From Rhodovulum sp. PH10 (lineage in GTDB: Bacteria > Pseudomonadota > Alphaproteobacteria > Rhizobiales > Xanthobacteraceae): DNA of 54,848 nt. Position 1 is the first letter of the stretch. Every line of letters starts with the position of its first letter. A model generated the notes under the pieces. It did not search any database. It saw only the letters and a program-made list of their open reading frames with translations, and was not told the origin of the DNA. Positions 34,533-43,664 of the stretch are shown in pieces. Made by a program: the position numbers and the translations under genes. The DNA lies in the NCBI RefSeq assembly GCF_000293785.1, contig NZ_AKZI01000043.1:1-54848 (forward strand), read 5' to 3'.

Positions 34533-34584
34533 TGTCGGTGCCGGGTTTCGGTGCCGGGTTTCGGTGCCGGATTTCGGCGCCGTG
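34533..34584. repeat. 13-bp tandem repeat, four copies
   Basis: TTTCGGTGCCGGG-type units follow one another four times (two exact or nearly exact, the last two with changes). It lies in the 308-base gene-free gap between the SDR and the cyclase genes, in the leader of the SDR gene. No other signal is seen in the gap. Confidence 0.85.
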
Positions 34585-34808
34585 TCGGCCCGTCCGCGGA
34601 CCGAACGGGCGCTTCGGCGGTGCCGTCGTCACGACGAAGCACACCACACCGGCACACCGCACGGGCCGGAGGGGCCGACCGCTCCAGGGGCTCGACGTTT
34701 GCCCGGAGCGGCCGCGATCGACGGCGCGCTCCGAGCTTCCATCATATGAAACGACGCAAGGCCCGCGGCAAGCGCGGGCACCACGGAGCAGGGTGGCGCT
34801 GCGCGCGT

Positions 34809-35765
34809 CTACTTGATCGCCTGCGGGTTGATCGGCGAGCCGGTGCCGCCGGTGATCACCAGTGGCGGGCCGCAGAAGAAGAACTCGTGCACGCCGTCGG
34901 CGGCGCAGTCGGCGGCGAGGTCCTTCAGGTAGAACATCTCGCCCATGGTCAGGCCCATCGCCGGGATCACCACCCAGTGCCACGGCTGGTTCGCTTCCGT
35001 CGTCTCGTTCGGCCGCACCTCGACGCCCCAGGTGTCCGAGCAGATCGCGGCGATCTGCCGGTCCTGGCACCAGTAGCAGTTCTCGAATTTCACCCCCGGC
35101 GCGTCGCCGCCGGCATAGCCGCCCCAGGCGCCCTGCGCCAGGCAGCGCTCCATCTGGCCGGTGCGGATCAGCACGAAGTCGCCGCGGCCGATCGTGACGT
35201 TCTGCGCCTTCGCGCAGGCATCGAGGTCGTCGTTGGAGATTGCCACCCCGTCGTCCAGCCAGTCGACGCCCTTGAAGCGGGCGACGTCGAGCAGCACGCC
35301 GCGGCCGACCATGCGGTTCTTGGTGTGCTCGATGCCGAGCAGGCCGACGCCGCCGGAATCGACGTTGCGGGCGTCGAAGCCGTTGTACATGCGGTCGCCG
35401 TAGAACACGTGGCCGAGCGAGTCCCAATGGGTCGCGCACTGCACCGGCATGTTGATGGCGTCGTCGGCGTAGCGGATGTTCGGCACCTCGTCCTGGCGCT
35501 CCGCCACCGCGTCGGTGCCGGTCGCGAGCATCGTGTGGATCGGGTTCCAGCGGCCGCCGAACAGTCCGGTTTGCGGGCCCGAGCGGTCGAGCGGAATGCC
35601 GAGCGCAAAAACCTTTCCGGTGCGCACCAGCGAGGCGGCGCGCACGATGTCCTCGGGCTGCACGTGATTGAGCGTGCCGATGCGGTCGTCCTTGCCCCAC
35701 CGGCCCCAGTTGCCGAGCGTTCGCGAGGCCTCGGCGATCGCCTGCTTGCCGACCTTGATGTCCAT
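34809..35765 (-). CDS. Cyclase family protein (kynurenine formamidase-like metal hydrolase)
   Basis: A 318-aa protein of PF04199. The metal-binding motif is CATHWDSLGH (H, D and H ligands), and other family landmarks are GRWNPIHTM, GRGVLLDVARFKG and DFVLIRTGQM. The family includes kynurenine formamidase and hydrolases for cyclic amides, esters and isatin. This longer version resembles those found near aromatic or furanone degradation genes. The start is supported by absence of any other in-frame start and by the MDIKVGKQA N-terminus. Substrate unknown. Confidence 0.87.
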   Translation of the reverse strand: MDIKVGKQAIAEASRTLGNWGRWGKDDRIGTLNHVQPEDIVRAASLVRTGKVFALGIPLDRSGPQTGLFGGRWNPIHTMLATGTDAVAERQDEVPNIRYADDAINMPVQCATHWDSLGHVFYGDRMYNGFDARNVDSGGVGLLGIEHTKNRMVGRGVLLDVARFKGVDWLDDGVAISNDDLDACAKAQNVTIGRGDFVLIRTGQMERCLAQGAWGGYAGGDAPGVKFENCYWCQDRQIAAICSDTWGVEVRPNETTEANQPWHWVVIPAMGLTMGEMFYLKDLAADCAADGVHEFFFCGPPLVITGGTGSPINPQAIK

Positions 35766-36010
35766 TTGCGTGTCCTCGGTGTTCCTCCGGGCGGCGGCTC
35801 GTCGCGGCCACCGTCCCGTCTTCGGGCGCCGTCGGGGGAGGTGCGCCCGTTGTTGCGTCGCACACGGTTTTTCACGGGAGACGGGCGCGACGGGCGAGGA
35901 GCTTACACGTTTTTCTCACATGTCGAGACATGCGATGGTCGGACGGACTCACGGGCGGGGGATGTTCTCGAAGGGCACTCGTGCCGGGCACTCGAGCCGG
36001 GCGCGCGCGC

Positions 36011-37117
36011 CTATTCGGCGGCGCGATTGGTGAAGCGGGCATTGCCGAGCCCGGTGCCGATGGTGAACACGCCCCAGCGCTCGACCTCGGTGGTGAACGG
36101 CACCTGGCTCAAGCCCTGCACGACGGCGTCGTTGTGCATCACGATGGTCGTCTCGTAGGCGCCGATCTTGGGGATCTCGGCGACGATCGCGGCGGGCAGG
36201 TGAAAGCGCGAGCTCTCCCAGTTGCCCGGCAGGTTCTGCGCACCGCGCTCGATCGAGCCGTCCGGGGCGATCCGTCCCGGGCAGCCGATGCCGATGAACG
36301 GGGCGAGCCGCAGCCCGCCCTTCTCGGCGCGGGAAATCAGCTTGCGCAACATGGCGATCAGTCCTTCCACCGCCTCCTCGCGGCTCGGCCGGTCGTCGGC
36401 ATGGCGCCACAGCTCGATCTTCCACACGTCGGCGCGGGCGAGGTCGGAGGCCTTGTCGAGCCTCGGCCGCACCACGCCGGCGCGGATGTTGGTGCCGCCG
36501 ATGTCGACCGCGAGGATCGCGTCGTGGCCGTGAAAGATCCAGGCGGGCGCCAGATGCGCGGCGCCGATCAGCCCGGCGTCGTCCGGCGCGTGGCGGATCA
36601 TCGCGATGTCGATCGCCACCTTCTCGGCCTTGAGGAGCACGGCGGCGCGGCCGATCGCCAGCTCGCCGACCCGGCTCTCGCGAAGGCCGCCGCCGATCAC
36701 CAGCCGCTCGGTGTCGCGCCAGGCTTTTTGGGCGAGGAAGCGCTTCACCACGTCGGCCAGCGTGTGGGCGAACTCCTCCACCGCGCCCTGCACCACGCCG
36801 GCCGCCTCGGGATGGCCTTCGGCCATCAGCTCGTCGAGCGACTTCTTGCCGAGCTTGTCGCTCGGCTCGTCGCCGAACGGGTCGTCGCCGAGCGCCCGCA
36901 AGGGCTTGCGCCACTGCTCGATCAGCGCGCGGAAGGCGCCCTTGCTGGCGCGGTCGCCGAGGAAGCCGTCGCCGTCCGAAAGCTCGAGATTGTAGCTGTC
37001 GACCCGCACGCTCGGCAGAATCTCCGCGCCGTGCGCGGCGGGGGCGCTGCGCGCCGGCTCGTTCTTCGCGGGGCTCTTGGTCTTGGATTTGGTCTTGGTG
37101 TCTGCCGCCGTGGCCAT
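36011..37117 (-). CDS. ROK-family-like protein with N-terminal extension
   Basis: A 368-aa protein. Residues 1-30 are a Lys-rich low-complexity tail; residues about 31-155 form a domain without known homology to me (LELSDGDGFLGDRASKGAF); from about 175 the ROK sugar-kinase fold begins: AVDIGGTNIRAGVV, GIGCPGRIAPDG, NLPGNW, HNDAVVQG and FTIGTGLGNA. The phosphate loop and the catalytic Asp in HNDAV are present, but the CxCGxxGCxE zinc site of true ROK kinases is missing. It could be a glucokinase-like enzyme or a ROK-derived regulator. Convergent with nothing; 110 bases downstream of the dehydrogenase gene. Confidence 0.75.
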   Translation of the reverse strand: MATAADTKTKSKTKSPAKNEPARSAPAAHGAEILPSVRVDSYNLELSDGDGFLGDRASKGAFRALIEQWRKPLRALGDDPFGDEPSDKLGKKSLDELMAEGHPEAAGVVQGAVEEFAHTLADVVKRFLAQKAWRDTERLVIGGGLRESRVGELAIGRAAVLLKAEKVAIDIAMIRHAPDDAGLIGAAHLAPAWIFHGHDAILAVDIGGTNIRAGVVRPRLDKASDLARADVWKIELWRHADDRPSREEAVEGLIAMLRKLISRAEKGGLRLAPFIGIGCPGRIAPDGSIERGAQNLPGNWESSRFHLPAAIVAEIPKIGAYETTIVMHNDAVVQGLSQVPFTTEVERWGVFTIGTGLGNARFTNRAAE

Positions 37118-37227
37118 GTTCGTCCTTCGCGCCGGCCGGCCGGCGGAAGCCGGGGAACCCGACGAGGCCCCCCGACAACCGGCCATGCGACGAAAGGTTT
37201 CATGCCCGACGCATGTGGAACGTGGCC

Positions 37228-38142
37228 TCAGCGCGCCGGCGCGGCCGAAATGGTTCGCACGATGTCGATCGCCCGCCGCAGCAGCTCCTCGGAGGCTTCG
37301 GGCGTGCGGAAGGCGGCATGCGCCGTCAGCGTCACGCCCTCGAGGCGGGCGAGCGGGTGATCGGCGCGCAGCGGCTCGGCGTGAAACACGTCGAGCGCCG
37401 CACGGATGCGGCCGTGCGTCAGCTCGGCGATCAGCGCCGCCTCGTCGACCAGCGCGGCGCGCGCGGTGTTGATCAGGAGCGCGCCGTCCTTCATCCGCGC
37501 GAGCTTTTCCGCCCCGATCATGCCGCGGGTGTCGTCGTTCAGCCCGAGATTGAGCGACACCACGTCGGCGGTGGAAAGCAGCGTGTCGAGATCGACCTCC
37601 GGCACGCCGGCGTCGGGCCGCGGCGTCCGGTTCCAGGCGACCACCCGCATGCCGAGCCCGGCGCCGAGCCGGGCCACCTCGCGGCCGATCCCGCCGAGCC
37701 CGACCACCCCCAAAACCTTGCCCTCGAGCTGCATCCCTTCGAGCGGCCGCCAGATGCCCGCGCGAATCGCCCGGTCCATCCGGGCGACGTCGCGCGCGCA
37801 GGCGACCATCAGCGCGATGGTGTGCTCGGCGACCGCCGTGTTCGCATAACCACGGATGGTGTGGACGGTGACGCCGAGCGCCTCCAGCGCCGAAATATCC
37901 ATGTAGCTCGACGCGCCGGTGCCGAGAAACACCACGTGCCGCAGATCCGTGCAGGCGGCGATCTGCTCGGTCGGCAGGTAGGAATGGTCGTCGATGCACA
38001 CCGCGCAGCCGGCCAAGAGGTGCGGCAGATCGGCGCTCGTGAACGGGGCGGCGTTCACCGCGATCGGCGGATCGTCCGGCCCGTGCACCCGCGCAAAAAT
38101 CGGGGCGAGCTGGTGGTTGCAGTCGATGAACAGGGTTTTCAT
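37228..38142 (-). CDS. D-2-hydroxyacid dehydrogenase family protein (3)
   Basis: A 304-aa NAD-dependent enzyme. Rossmann motif GVVGLGGIGREVARLG; catalytic Arg in NTARAALVDE; Glu in HAEPLRAD; His in LTAHAAFRT, where the HxA pattern is retained. NAD preference is likely from the Asn-Arg (WNRTP) at the end of the second strand, which would instead fit NADP. The start MKTLFIDCNHQL is where the family begins. Upstream, 233 bases separate it from the divergent FAH gene. Confidence 0.9.
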   Translation of the reverse strand: MKTLFIDCNHQLAPIFARVHGPDDPPIAVNAAPFTSADLPHLLAGCAVCIDDHSYLPTEQIAACTDLRHVVFLGTGASSYMDISALEALGVTVHTIRGYANTAVAEHTIALMVACARDVARMDRAIRAGIWRPLEGMQLEGKVLGVVGLGGIGREVARLGAGLGMRVVAWNRTPRPDAGVPEVDLDTLLSTADVVSLNLGLNDDTRGMIGAEKLARMKDGALLINTARAALVDEAALIAELTHGRIRAALDVFHAEPLRADHPLARLEGVTLTAHAAFRTPEASEELLRRAIDIVRTISAAPAR

Positions 38143-38375
38143 GCGGGCGACACCGGCGGTTTGGCGGGAGCGATCCCTCTGGATACCGCGAAACGCGAGA
38201 ACGCCGAAGCGCCCCCGTCCGCCGCCGCTCGCCGGCCGAGCCCGCGTGTCGCAACCCGGACATGCCACCGCGACGCGGACCGGCCGGGGATAGCCGGGGC
38301 GGGGGGGAACCGCCAACCTTGCGCGGAGGCCACAGGCGGTGTTGTGTGCCTCCAATCGAATCGGGGGACGAGGGC

Positions 38376-39236
38376 ATGCGACTTGCGAGCTATGTCACCC
38401 ACGGCCGTGCCGGGTTCGGGGCGGTCGTCGGGACCGGGGTGGTCGACATGCGGCTGCGGATGGGGCCGCGCTTCCCGACCCTGCTCGACGTGTTGCGCGA
38501 AGGCGCGCTCGACGAGCTGCGGGAGAAGGCGACCGGTGTGCGCACCGACTACCCGCTGAGCGACATCACCTTCCTGCCGCCGGTGGTCGGCCCGGAGAAG
38601 ATCATCGGGGTCGGCGTCAACTATGTCGGGCGGCCCGGCGAGTACAAGGACCCGGTCGAGGAGACCAAGTATCCGAGCCTGTTCTTCCGCGCGCCGGGGT
38701 CGCTGGTCGGCCACCTGCAGCCGCTGCTGGTGCCGCACGAATCCGAGCAGCTCGACTACGAGGGCGAGATCGCGCTGGTGATCGGCAAGAAGGGCCGCCG
38801 CATCCCGCGCGAGGCGGCGCTCGACCACCTCGCCGGCATGACCCTGTGCAACGACGGCACGGTGCGCGACTGGCTGCGCCACGGCGCGCGCAACGTCACC
38901 CAGGGCAAGAACTTCGACGCCTCCGGCAGCATCGGCCCGTGGATCGTCACGCTCGACGAGTTCGACGCGAGCGCGCCCTTGCGCCTCACCACCCGGGTGA
39001 ACGGCGAGCTGCGGCAGGACGACACCACCGCCAACATGCTGTTCGGCTTCGCCGATCTGATCGCCTATATCAGCCTCTTCACCACCTTGACGCCGGGCGA
39101 CGTGATCGTCACCGGAACGCCGGTCGGCGCCGGCGTGCGGTTCGAGCCGCCGCGCTGGCTGCGGCCGGGCGACGTCGTCGAGGTGGCCGTCCCCGAGCTC
39201 GGGGTTCTGTGCAACGAAGTGATCGAGGAGCCATGA
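38376..39236 (+). CDS. Fumarylacetoacetate hydrolase family protein
   Basis: A 286-aa FAH-fold hydrolase or decarboxylase of the fumarylpyruvate/2-hydroxyhepta-diene type. Metal ligands: Glu in DYEGEIALVIGK and Asp in CNDGTVRDW neighbourhood; the substrate loop is GVGVNYVGRPGEY; the C-terminal motif is VIVTGTPVGAG. It hydrolyses C-C bonds in 3-oxo or dioxo acids, or decarboxylates oxaloacetate. GGGGGACGAGGG precedes the ATG. It overlaps aroE by ATGA, so the two are translated together. Confidence 0.9.
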   Translation: MRLASYVTHGRAGFGAVVGTGVVDMRLRMGPRFPTLLDVLREGALDELREKATGVRTDYPLSDITFLPPVVGPEKIIGVGVNYVGRPGEYKDPVEETKYPSLFFRAPGSLVGHLQPLLVPHESEQLDYEGEIALVIGKKGRRIPREAALDHLAGMTLCNDGTVRDWLRHGARNVTQGKNFDASGSIGPWIVTLDEFDASAPLRLTTRVNGELRQDDTTANMLFGFADLIAYISLFTTLTPGDVIVTGTPVGAGVRFEPPRWLRPGDVVEVAVPELGVLCNEVIEEP

Positions 39237-40114
39237 CCGACGCGGCTTCGGGCATGCGTGCCGCATGCGTCATCGGCTGGCCGGCCGCACATTCGCGGTC
39301 GCCGCTGATTCACCGCCACTGGCTGGAGGTTTACGAGATCGCCGGCGACTACCGCCTCGAGGCGGTGCCGCCGGCCGAGCTCGAGGCGTTCGTCGGCGAT
39401 CTCGCCGGCCACGGCTATGTCGGCGCCAATGTCACGCTGCCCCACAAGGAGGCGGTGCTGGCGCTGACCGCGCCCGACGAGCGCGCCCGCGCGATCGGCG
39501 CCGCCAACACGCTGTGGCTGGAGAACGGCCGGCTGCGCTCGACCAACACCGACGCCGAGGGTTTCATCGCCAATCTCGACGCCTCCGCGCCGAAATGGGA
39601 CCGCGGCATCGAGACCGCCCTGGTGCTCGGCGCCGGCGGGGCGGCGCGGGCAGTCGTCTACGGGCTGATCGAGCGCGGCGTGCCGCGCATCTATGTCGCC
39701 AACCGGACACCCGGCCGCGCCGAGACGATCGCCAACCGGTTCGGCTCGGCGGTGCATCCGATCCAGTGGGACGAGGCGCGCGGCCTGTTCGGCGCCACCC
39801 AGCTTCTCGTCAACACCACCACGCTCGGCATGTGCGGCCAGCCGCCGCTCGATTTCGGGCTCGGCCGCCTGCCCGCCAATGCGGTGGTGGCCGACATCGT
39901 CTACTCGCCGCTCGAGACCTGCCTGCTCGCCGCCGCCAAGGAGCGCGGCCTGCGCCGCGCCGACGGGCTCGGCATGCTGCTGCACCAGGCGGTGCGCGGC
40001 TTCGAGCTGTGGTTCGGGGTGAAGCCGGAGGTGACGCCGACGCTGCGCGCGCTGGTGGAGGCCGACCTCGCCTCCGGGGTCGCGGTGCCGGCGGTCGACG
40101 GCTCGGTGGCGTAA
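39233..40114 (+). CDS. aroE: Shikimate dehydrogenase
   Basis: A 293-aa NADP-dependent dehydroshikimate reductase. Substrate residues: SRSPLIH near the N-terminus, catalytic Lys in NVTLPHKE, Asp in NTDAEGF. NADP site GAGGAARAVVYGL with NRTPGRAE. Gln in LLHQAVRGFELW. All catalytic positions are present, so it is active. Its overlap with an FAH hydrolase and closeness to lutABC suggest a catabolic (quinate/shikimate or related) role as an alternative to aromatic amino acid biosynthesis. Confidence 0.9.
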   Translation: MTDAASGMRAACVIGWPAAHSRSPLIHRHWLEVYEIAGDYRLEAVPPAELEAFVGDLAGHGYVGANVTLPHKEAVLALTAPDERARAIGAANTLWLENGRLRSTNTDAEGFIANLDASAPKWDRGIETALVLGAGGAARAVVYGLIERGVPRIYVANRTPGRAETIANRFGSAVHPIQWDEARGLFGATQLLVNTTTLGMCGQPPLDFGLGRLPANAVVADIVYSPLETCLLAAAKERGLRRADGLGMLLHQAVRGFELWFGVKPEVTPTLRALVEADLASGVAVPAVDGSVA

Positions 40115-40166
40115 GAGCTCGCTGCCGGACGCTCGCGCCCCCGCTCTCGGCGGCCGCGGCGGGGAC

Positions 40167-40187
40167 CCCGGAACCACCGGTTCCGGG
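40167..40187 (+). terminator. Hairpin between aroE and lutA
   Basis: CCCGGAACC and GGTTCCGGG form a perfect nine-base stem with a three-base loop. No T tract. It may end the FAH-aroE transcript or act as an RNA processing or stabilising element. Confidence 0.5.
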
Positions 40188-40273
40188 CTCTCGCGGGCTC
40201 GGGCGTGGCGGCGTCCGGGTTGCGGAAGCGAATCCTTTTCGCCATCCTGGCTCCCCGCACCGAGGAGCCGCGA

Positions 40274-41137
40274 ATGGCCGCATCGAAACGCGTCGGCCTG
40301 TTGGTGACCTGCCTGGTCGACCTGTTTCGGCCGAGCGTCGGCTTCGCCGCCGCGACGCTGTTGGAGGACGCCGGCTGCACCGTCGAGGTGCCGTCGCAGA
40401 CCTGCTGCGGCCAGCCCGCCTTCAATTCCGGCGACCGGGCGACCGCGCGAGAGATCGCCGAGCAGGTGATCGCCGCCTTCGAGCCGTTCGACTATGTGGT
40501 GGCGCCGTCCGGCTCGTGCGCCGGGCAGGTGCGGGTGCATTATCCCGAGCTGTTCGCCGGCGATCCCGCCTGGCAGCCGCGCGCCGATGCGCTCGCCGCA
40601 AAGACCTACGAGCTGACACAGTTTCTGGTCGACGTGCTGGAGGTGAAAACGCTCGCCGCCCGCTGCGAGGCGACCACGACCTTCCACGACTCCTGCTCGT
40701 GCCTGCGCGAGCTCGGTGTACGGACTGCGCCGCGTGCGCTGCTCGCCTCGGTGGACGGCCTGACCCTCACCGAGATCGCCGACGGCGAGGCCTGCTGCGG
40801 GTTCGGCGGCACTTTTGCGATCAAGTATCCGGCGATCTCGAACGCGATGGTCGCCAAGAAAGCCGACGCGGTTTCCGCCACCGGCGCGAGCCTGCTGCTC
40901 TCCGCCGATCTCGGCTGCCTGATGAACATCGTCGGCAAGCTGCAGCGTGAAGGCCGGCCGGTCGCCGCGCGTCACGTCGCCGAGGTGTTGGCGGGCGCGC
41001 TCGACCAGCCGCCGATCGGCATGCCGGCAGCATCCGAAACGCCCTCCGACGCGAAGGCGGACGCCGAGCCGCCGGCGGAAAAGCCGCAGGCGGGCGGCGA
41101 GCGGGCCGACGTGAACACCGCCGAGGCGCAGCCGTGA
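40274..41137 (+). CDS. lutA: Lactate oxidation Fe-S protein LutA
   Basis: A 287-aa member of the CCG-domain family. Two cysteine-rich motifs are present: QTCCGQPAFNSG and EACCGFGGTFAIK. With LutB and LutC it forms the membrane-linked complex that oxidises L-lactate to pyruvate, feeding electrons to the respiratory chain. The start at MAASKRVGLL has GAGGAG seven bases upstream. The C-terminal ~45 residues are a Pro/Ala/Glu-rich tail unusual for LutA. It overlaps lutB by four bases. Confidence 0.92.
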   Translation: MAASKRVGLLVTCLVDLFRPSVGFAAATLLEDAGCTVEVPSQTCCGQPAFNSGDRATAREIAEQVIAAFEPFDYVVAPSGSCAGQVRVHYPELFAGDPAWQPRADALAAKTYELTQFLVDVLEVKTLAARCEATTTFHDSCSCLRELGVRTAPRALLASVDGLTLTEIADGEACCGFGGTFAIKYPAISNAMVAKKADAVSATGASLLLSADLGCLMNIVGKLQREGRPVAARHVAEVLAGALDQPPIGMPAASETPSDAKADAEPPAEKPQAGGERADVNTAEAQP

Positions 41138-42561
41138 GCCGGCCGCCGTCCTCGCCGACATTCAAGGAGAACGCCGCCGCGGCGCTCGCCGACCCGGCGC
41201 TGCAAGGCGCGCTGCATTTCGTCGAGACCAATTTTCCCGCCCGCCGCCGCGCGGCGGTGGAGGCGCTGCCCGAGTTCGACGCGCTGCGCGACTCCGCCCG
41301 CGCCATCAAGGACCACACGCTCGCGCATCTCGACCTCTATCTCGAGGCGTTCGAGCAGAAGGTGATCGAGAACGGCGGCCACGTGCATTTCGCGCCGACC
41401 GCGGCCGACGCCAACCGCATCGTCGTGGAGATCTGCCGCGCGAAGAATGCCCGCCTCGTCACCAAGGGAAAATCGATGGTGGGCGAGGAGATCGGCCTCA
41501 ACGCCCATCTCGAGGCGGCCGGCATCCGCCCGGTCGAGACCGATCTCGGCGAGTACATCGTGCAGATCCGCGACGAGCTGCCGTCGCACATCATCATGCC
41601 GGCGGTGCATCTGAACAAGGCGCAGGTCGCCGACGATTTTCGCCGCGTCCACACCGATCTGCCGAGGGATCGCGACCTCTCCGAGCCGACCGCGCTGTTG
41701 GCCGAAGCCCGCGCGACGCTGCGCGAAAAATACTTCGAAGCCGATGTCGGCATCACCGGCGCCAATTTTCTGGTCGCCGAGACCGGCACGGCGGTGATCG
41801 TCACCAACGAGGGCAATGGCGATCTCACCGCGACGCTGCCGAAGGTGCACGTCGTGATCACGTCGATCGAGAAGCTGGTGCCGACCCTCGAGGATCTCTC
41901 TCAGCTCCTGCGCGTGCTGGCCCGCTCGGCGACCGCGCAGGAGATGTCGGTCTACACCACGCTGTTCACCGGCCCGCGCCGCAGCGACGATCCCGACGGG
42001 CCCGAAGAGTTTCACGTCGTGCTGCTCGACAACGGCCGCTCGGCGATGCTCGCCGGCGCGTTTCACGACATGCTCCGCTGCATCCGCTGCGGCGCCTGCC
42101 TCAATCACTGCCCGGTCTATCACGCGGTCGGTGGCCACGCTTATGGCTGGGTCTATCCGGGGCCGATGGGCGCGGTTCTGACGCCCGCGCTGATCGGCGT
42201 CGATCAGGCCGGGCATTTGCCGAACGCGTCGAGCTTTTGCGGGCGTTGCGAGGAGGTGTGTCCCGTCAAGATTCCGCTGCCGCGGCTGATGCGCACCTGG
42301 CGCGAGCGCGCTTTTTCACGGCACATTTCGCCGAAAACCGAGCGTGCCGGCCTCGGCCTGTGGGCGTTCTTCGCAAAACGTCCAAAACTTTACCGATTGG
42401 CGTTCGGCCTCGGCATGCGTCTGCTCGCCCGGCTCGGCCGCACGCGGGGGCGGTTCTCGTGGCTGCCGCTCGCGTCGGGCTGGACGGCGCATCGTGATCT
42501 CGCCGCGCCCCAGGGCGCGACCTTTCAGGCGCAATGGCGCAAGGCGAGGCGAAACGCATGA
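41134..42561 (+). CDS. lutB: Lactate oxidation Fe-S protein LutB
   Basis: A 475-aa protein starting with GTG in the overlap GTGA. Domain order: LUD domain (about residues 60-290, with VTKGKSMVGEEIGLN and GANFLVAETGTAVIVTNEG), then two 4Fe-4S motifs, CIRCGACLNHCPVY and CGRCEEVCPVKIPLP, then a C-terminal DUF3390 region. Part of the LutABC lactate dehydrogenase complex. Confidence 0.94.
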   Translation: MSRPPSSPTFKENAAAALADPALQGALHFVETNFPARRRAAVEALPEFDALRDSARAIKDHTLAHLDLYLEAFEQKVIENGGHVHFAPTAADANRIVVEICRAKNARLVTKGKSMVGEEIGLNAHLEAAGIRPVETDLGEYIVQIRDELPSHIIMPAVHLNKAQVADDFRRVHTDLPRDRDLSEPTALLAEARATLREKYFEADVGITGANFLVAETGTAVIVTNEGNGDLTATLPKVHVVITSIEKLVPTLEDLSQLLRVLARSATAQEMSVYTTLFTGPRRSDDPDGPEEFHVVLLDNGRSAMLAGAFHDMLRCIRCGACLNHCPVYHAVGGHAYGWVYPGPMGAVLTPALIGVDQAGHLPNASSFCGRCEEVCPVKIPLPRLMRTWRERAFSRHISPKTERAGLGLWAFFAKRPKLYRLAFGLGMRLLARLGRTRGRFSWLPLASGWTAHRDLAAPQGATFQAQWRKARRNA

Positions 42562-43325
42562 GCGCGCGCGAGCAAGTTTTCTCCGCGATCCGCCGCGGGC
42601 TCGGCGTCACCGGTGACGAGGCGCCGCGGCGAAAGATCGTCGCCGATCGGCTCGCCGATCATCCGACCGGCGTGGTGCCGTCGCGCGGAAAGCTCGAGGG
42701 CGACGAGCGCATCGGCCTGTTTCTGCGGATGATCGAGCGCGCCGCCGGCACCGCGATGCGGCTCGCCGGACCCGACGAGCTGCCGGGCGCGGTGCTCGAC
42801 TATCTAAAGCGCGCAGGCCTGCCGCCCGCGCTCCGCCGCGGCGAGGACGCCTATCTCGCCGGCGTGCCGTGGAACCGGACGCCCGATCTCGTGATCACGA
42901 TCGGGCCGTCGGACGGCCACGATCTGGTCGCGATCTCGCACGCGGTCGCCGGCATCGCCGAGACCGGCACCCTGATGCTGACGTCCGGCTCCGAGAACCC
43001 GACCACGCTGAATTTTTTGCCCGACCATCACCTCGTGGTGGTCGAGGCCGACACCGTGGTCGGCGACCTCGAGGCGGCGTTCGCGCGGCTGCGCGAGCGC
43101 GAAGGGGCCGAGCATGGGATGCCGCGCTCGGTCGATCTGATCACCGGCCCGTCGCGCTCCGCCGACATCGAGCAGACGCTGATTCTCGGCGCACACGGGC
43201 CGCGTCGGCTGCACGTGATCGTAATCGGCGATCCGCGCAAGCTGCGTGCTTCGCCCGCCGCCCGCAAGCGCCGCGCCAAGGCGGCCGCCGCCGCCGCGGA
43301 AACCTCTCCGCCCGTTGCGCGTTGA
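42558..43325 (+). CDS. lutC: Lactate utilization protein LutC
   Basis: A 255-aa LUD-domain protein, third subunit of the lactate-oxidising complex. Family motifs: VPWNRTPDLVITIG, AETGTLMLTSG, LNFLPDHHLVVVE and ADIEQTLILGAHGPRRLHV. The last ~25 residues are a Lys/Ala-rich tail. It overlaps lutB by ATGA, so lutABC is translationally coupled. No lactate permease or LutR-type regulator follows in this window. Confidence 0.93.
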   Translation: MSAREQVFSAIRRGLGVTGDEAPRRKIVADRLADHPTGVVPSRGKLEGDERIGLFLRMIERAAGTAMRLAGPDELPGAVLDYLKRAGLPPALRRGEDAYLAGVPWNRTPDLVITIGPSDGHDLVAISHAVAGIAETGTLMLTSGSENPTTLNFLPDHHLVVVEADTVVGDLEAAFARLREREGAEHGMPRSVDLITGPSRSADIEQTLILGAHGPRRLHVIVIGDPRKLRASPAARKRRAKAAAAAAETSPPVAR

Positions 43326-43403
43326 AGCGTGCGAACCCGGCCGTCCCCGGCCGGCGAGGGAGCCGTGCGCCATGGTTCCCTCGAGCTGCGAGCGGAGGTT
43401 TTC

Positions 43404-43607
43404 ATGACGACCGAGACCAGGACCACCGAGCGGAAAGAAGGCGGCGAGACGGTCGAGAAGAAGACCGTAACGGTGAAGCATCAGGAGGCGACCAAGGAGG
43501 AGAAGCGCGAGCTCGATCAGAAGCTCGACGAGGCCTTGGAAGAAAGCTTTCCGGGCTCCGATCCGGTGTCGATCAGCCAGCCGACCCGGCACGAACCGAA
43601 GACGTGA
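43404..43607 (+). CDS. Small acidic/basic protein with ESFPGSDP motif
   Basis: A 67-aa, highly charged protein (MTTETRTTERKEGGETVEKK at the start). The C-terminal third has LDEALEESFPGSDPVSISQP, a motif common in short proteobacterial proteins of unknown function that appear under stress regulation. GGAGG lies seven bases before the ATG. It lies 78 bases after lutC but has its own ribosome binding site; it need not belong to that operon. Confidence 0.75.
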   Translation: MTTETRTTERKEGGETVEKKTVTVKHQEATKEEKRELDQKLDEALEESFPGSDPVSISQPTRHEPKT

Positions 43608-43664
43608 GCATCTTGCCGAAGCAAAGCCCTGCAACCGCGAGGGGCATTTCGGTGTGCCAGTAAC

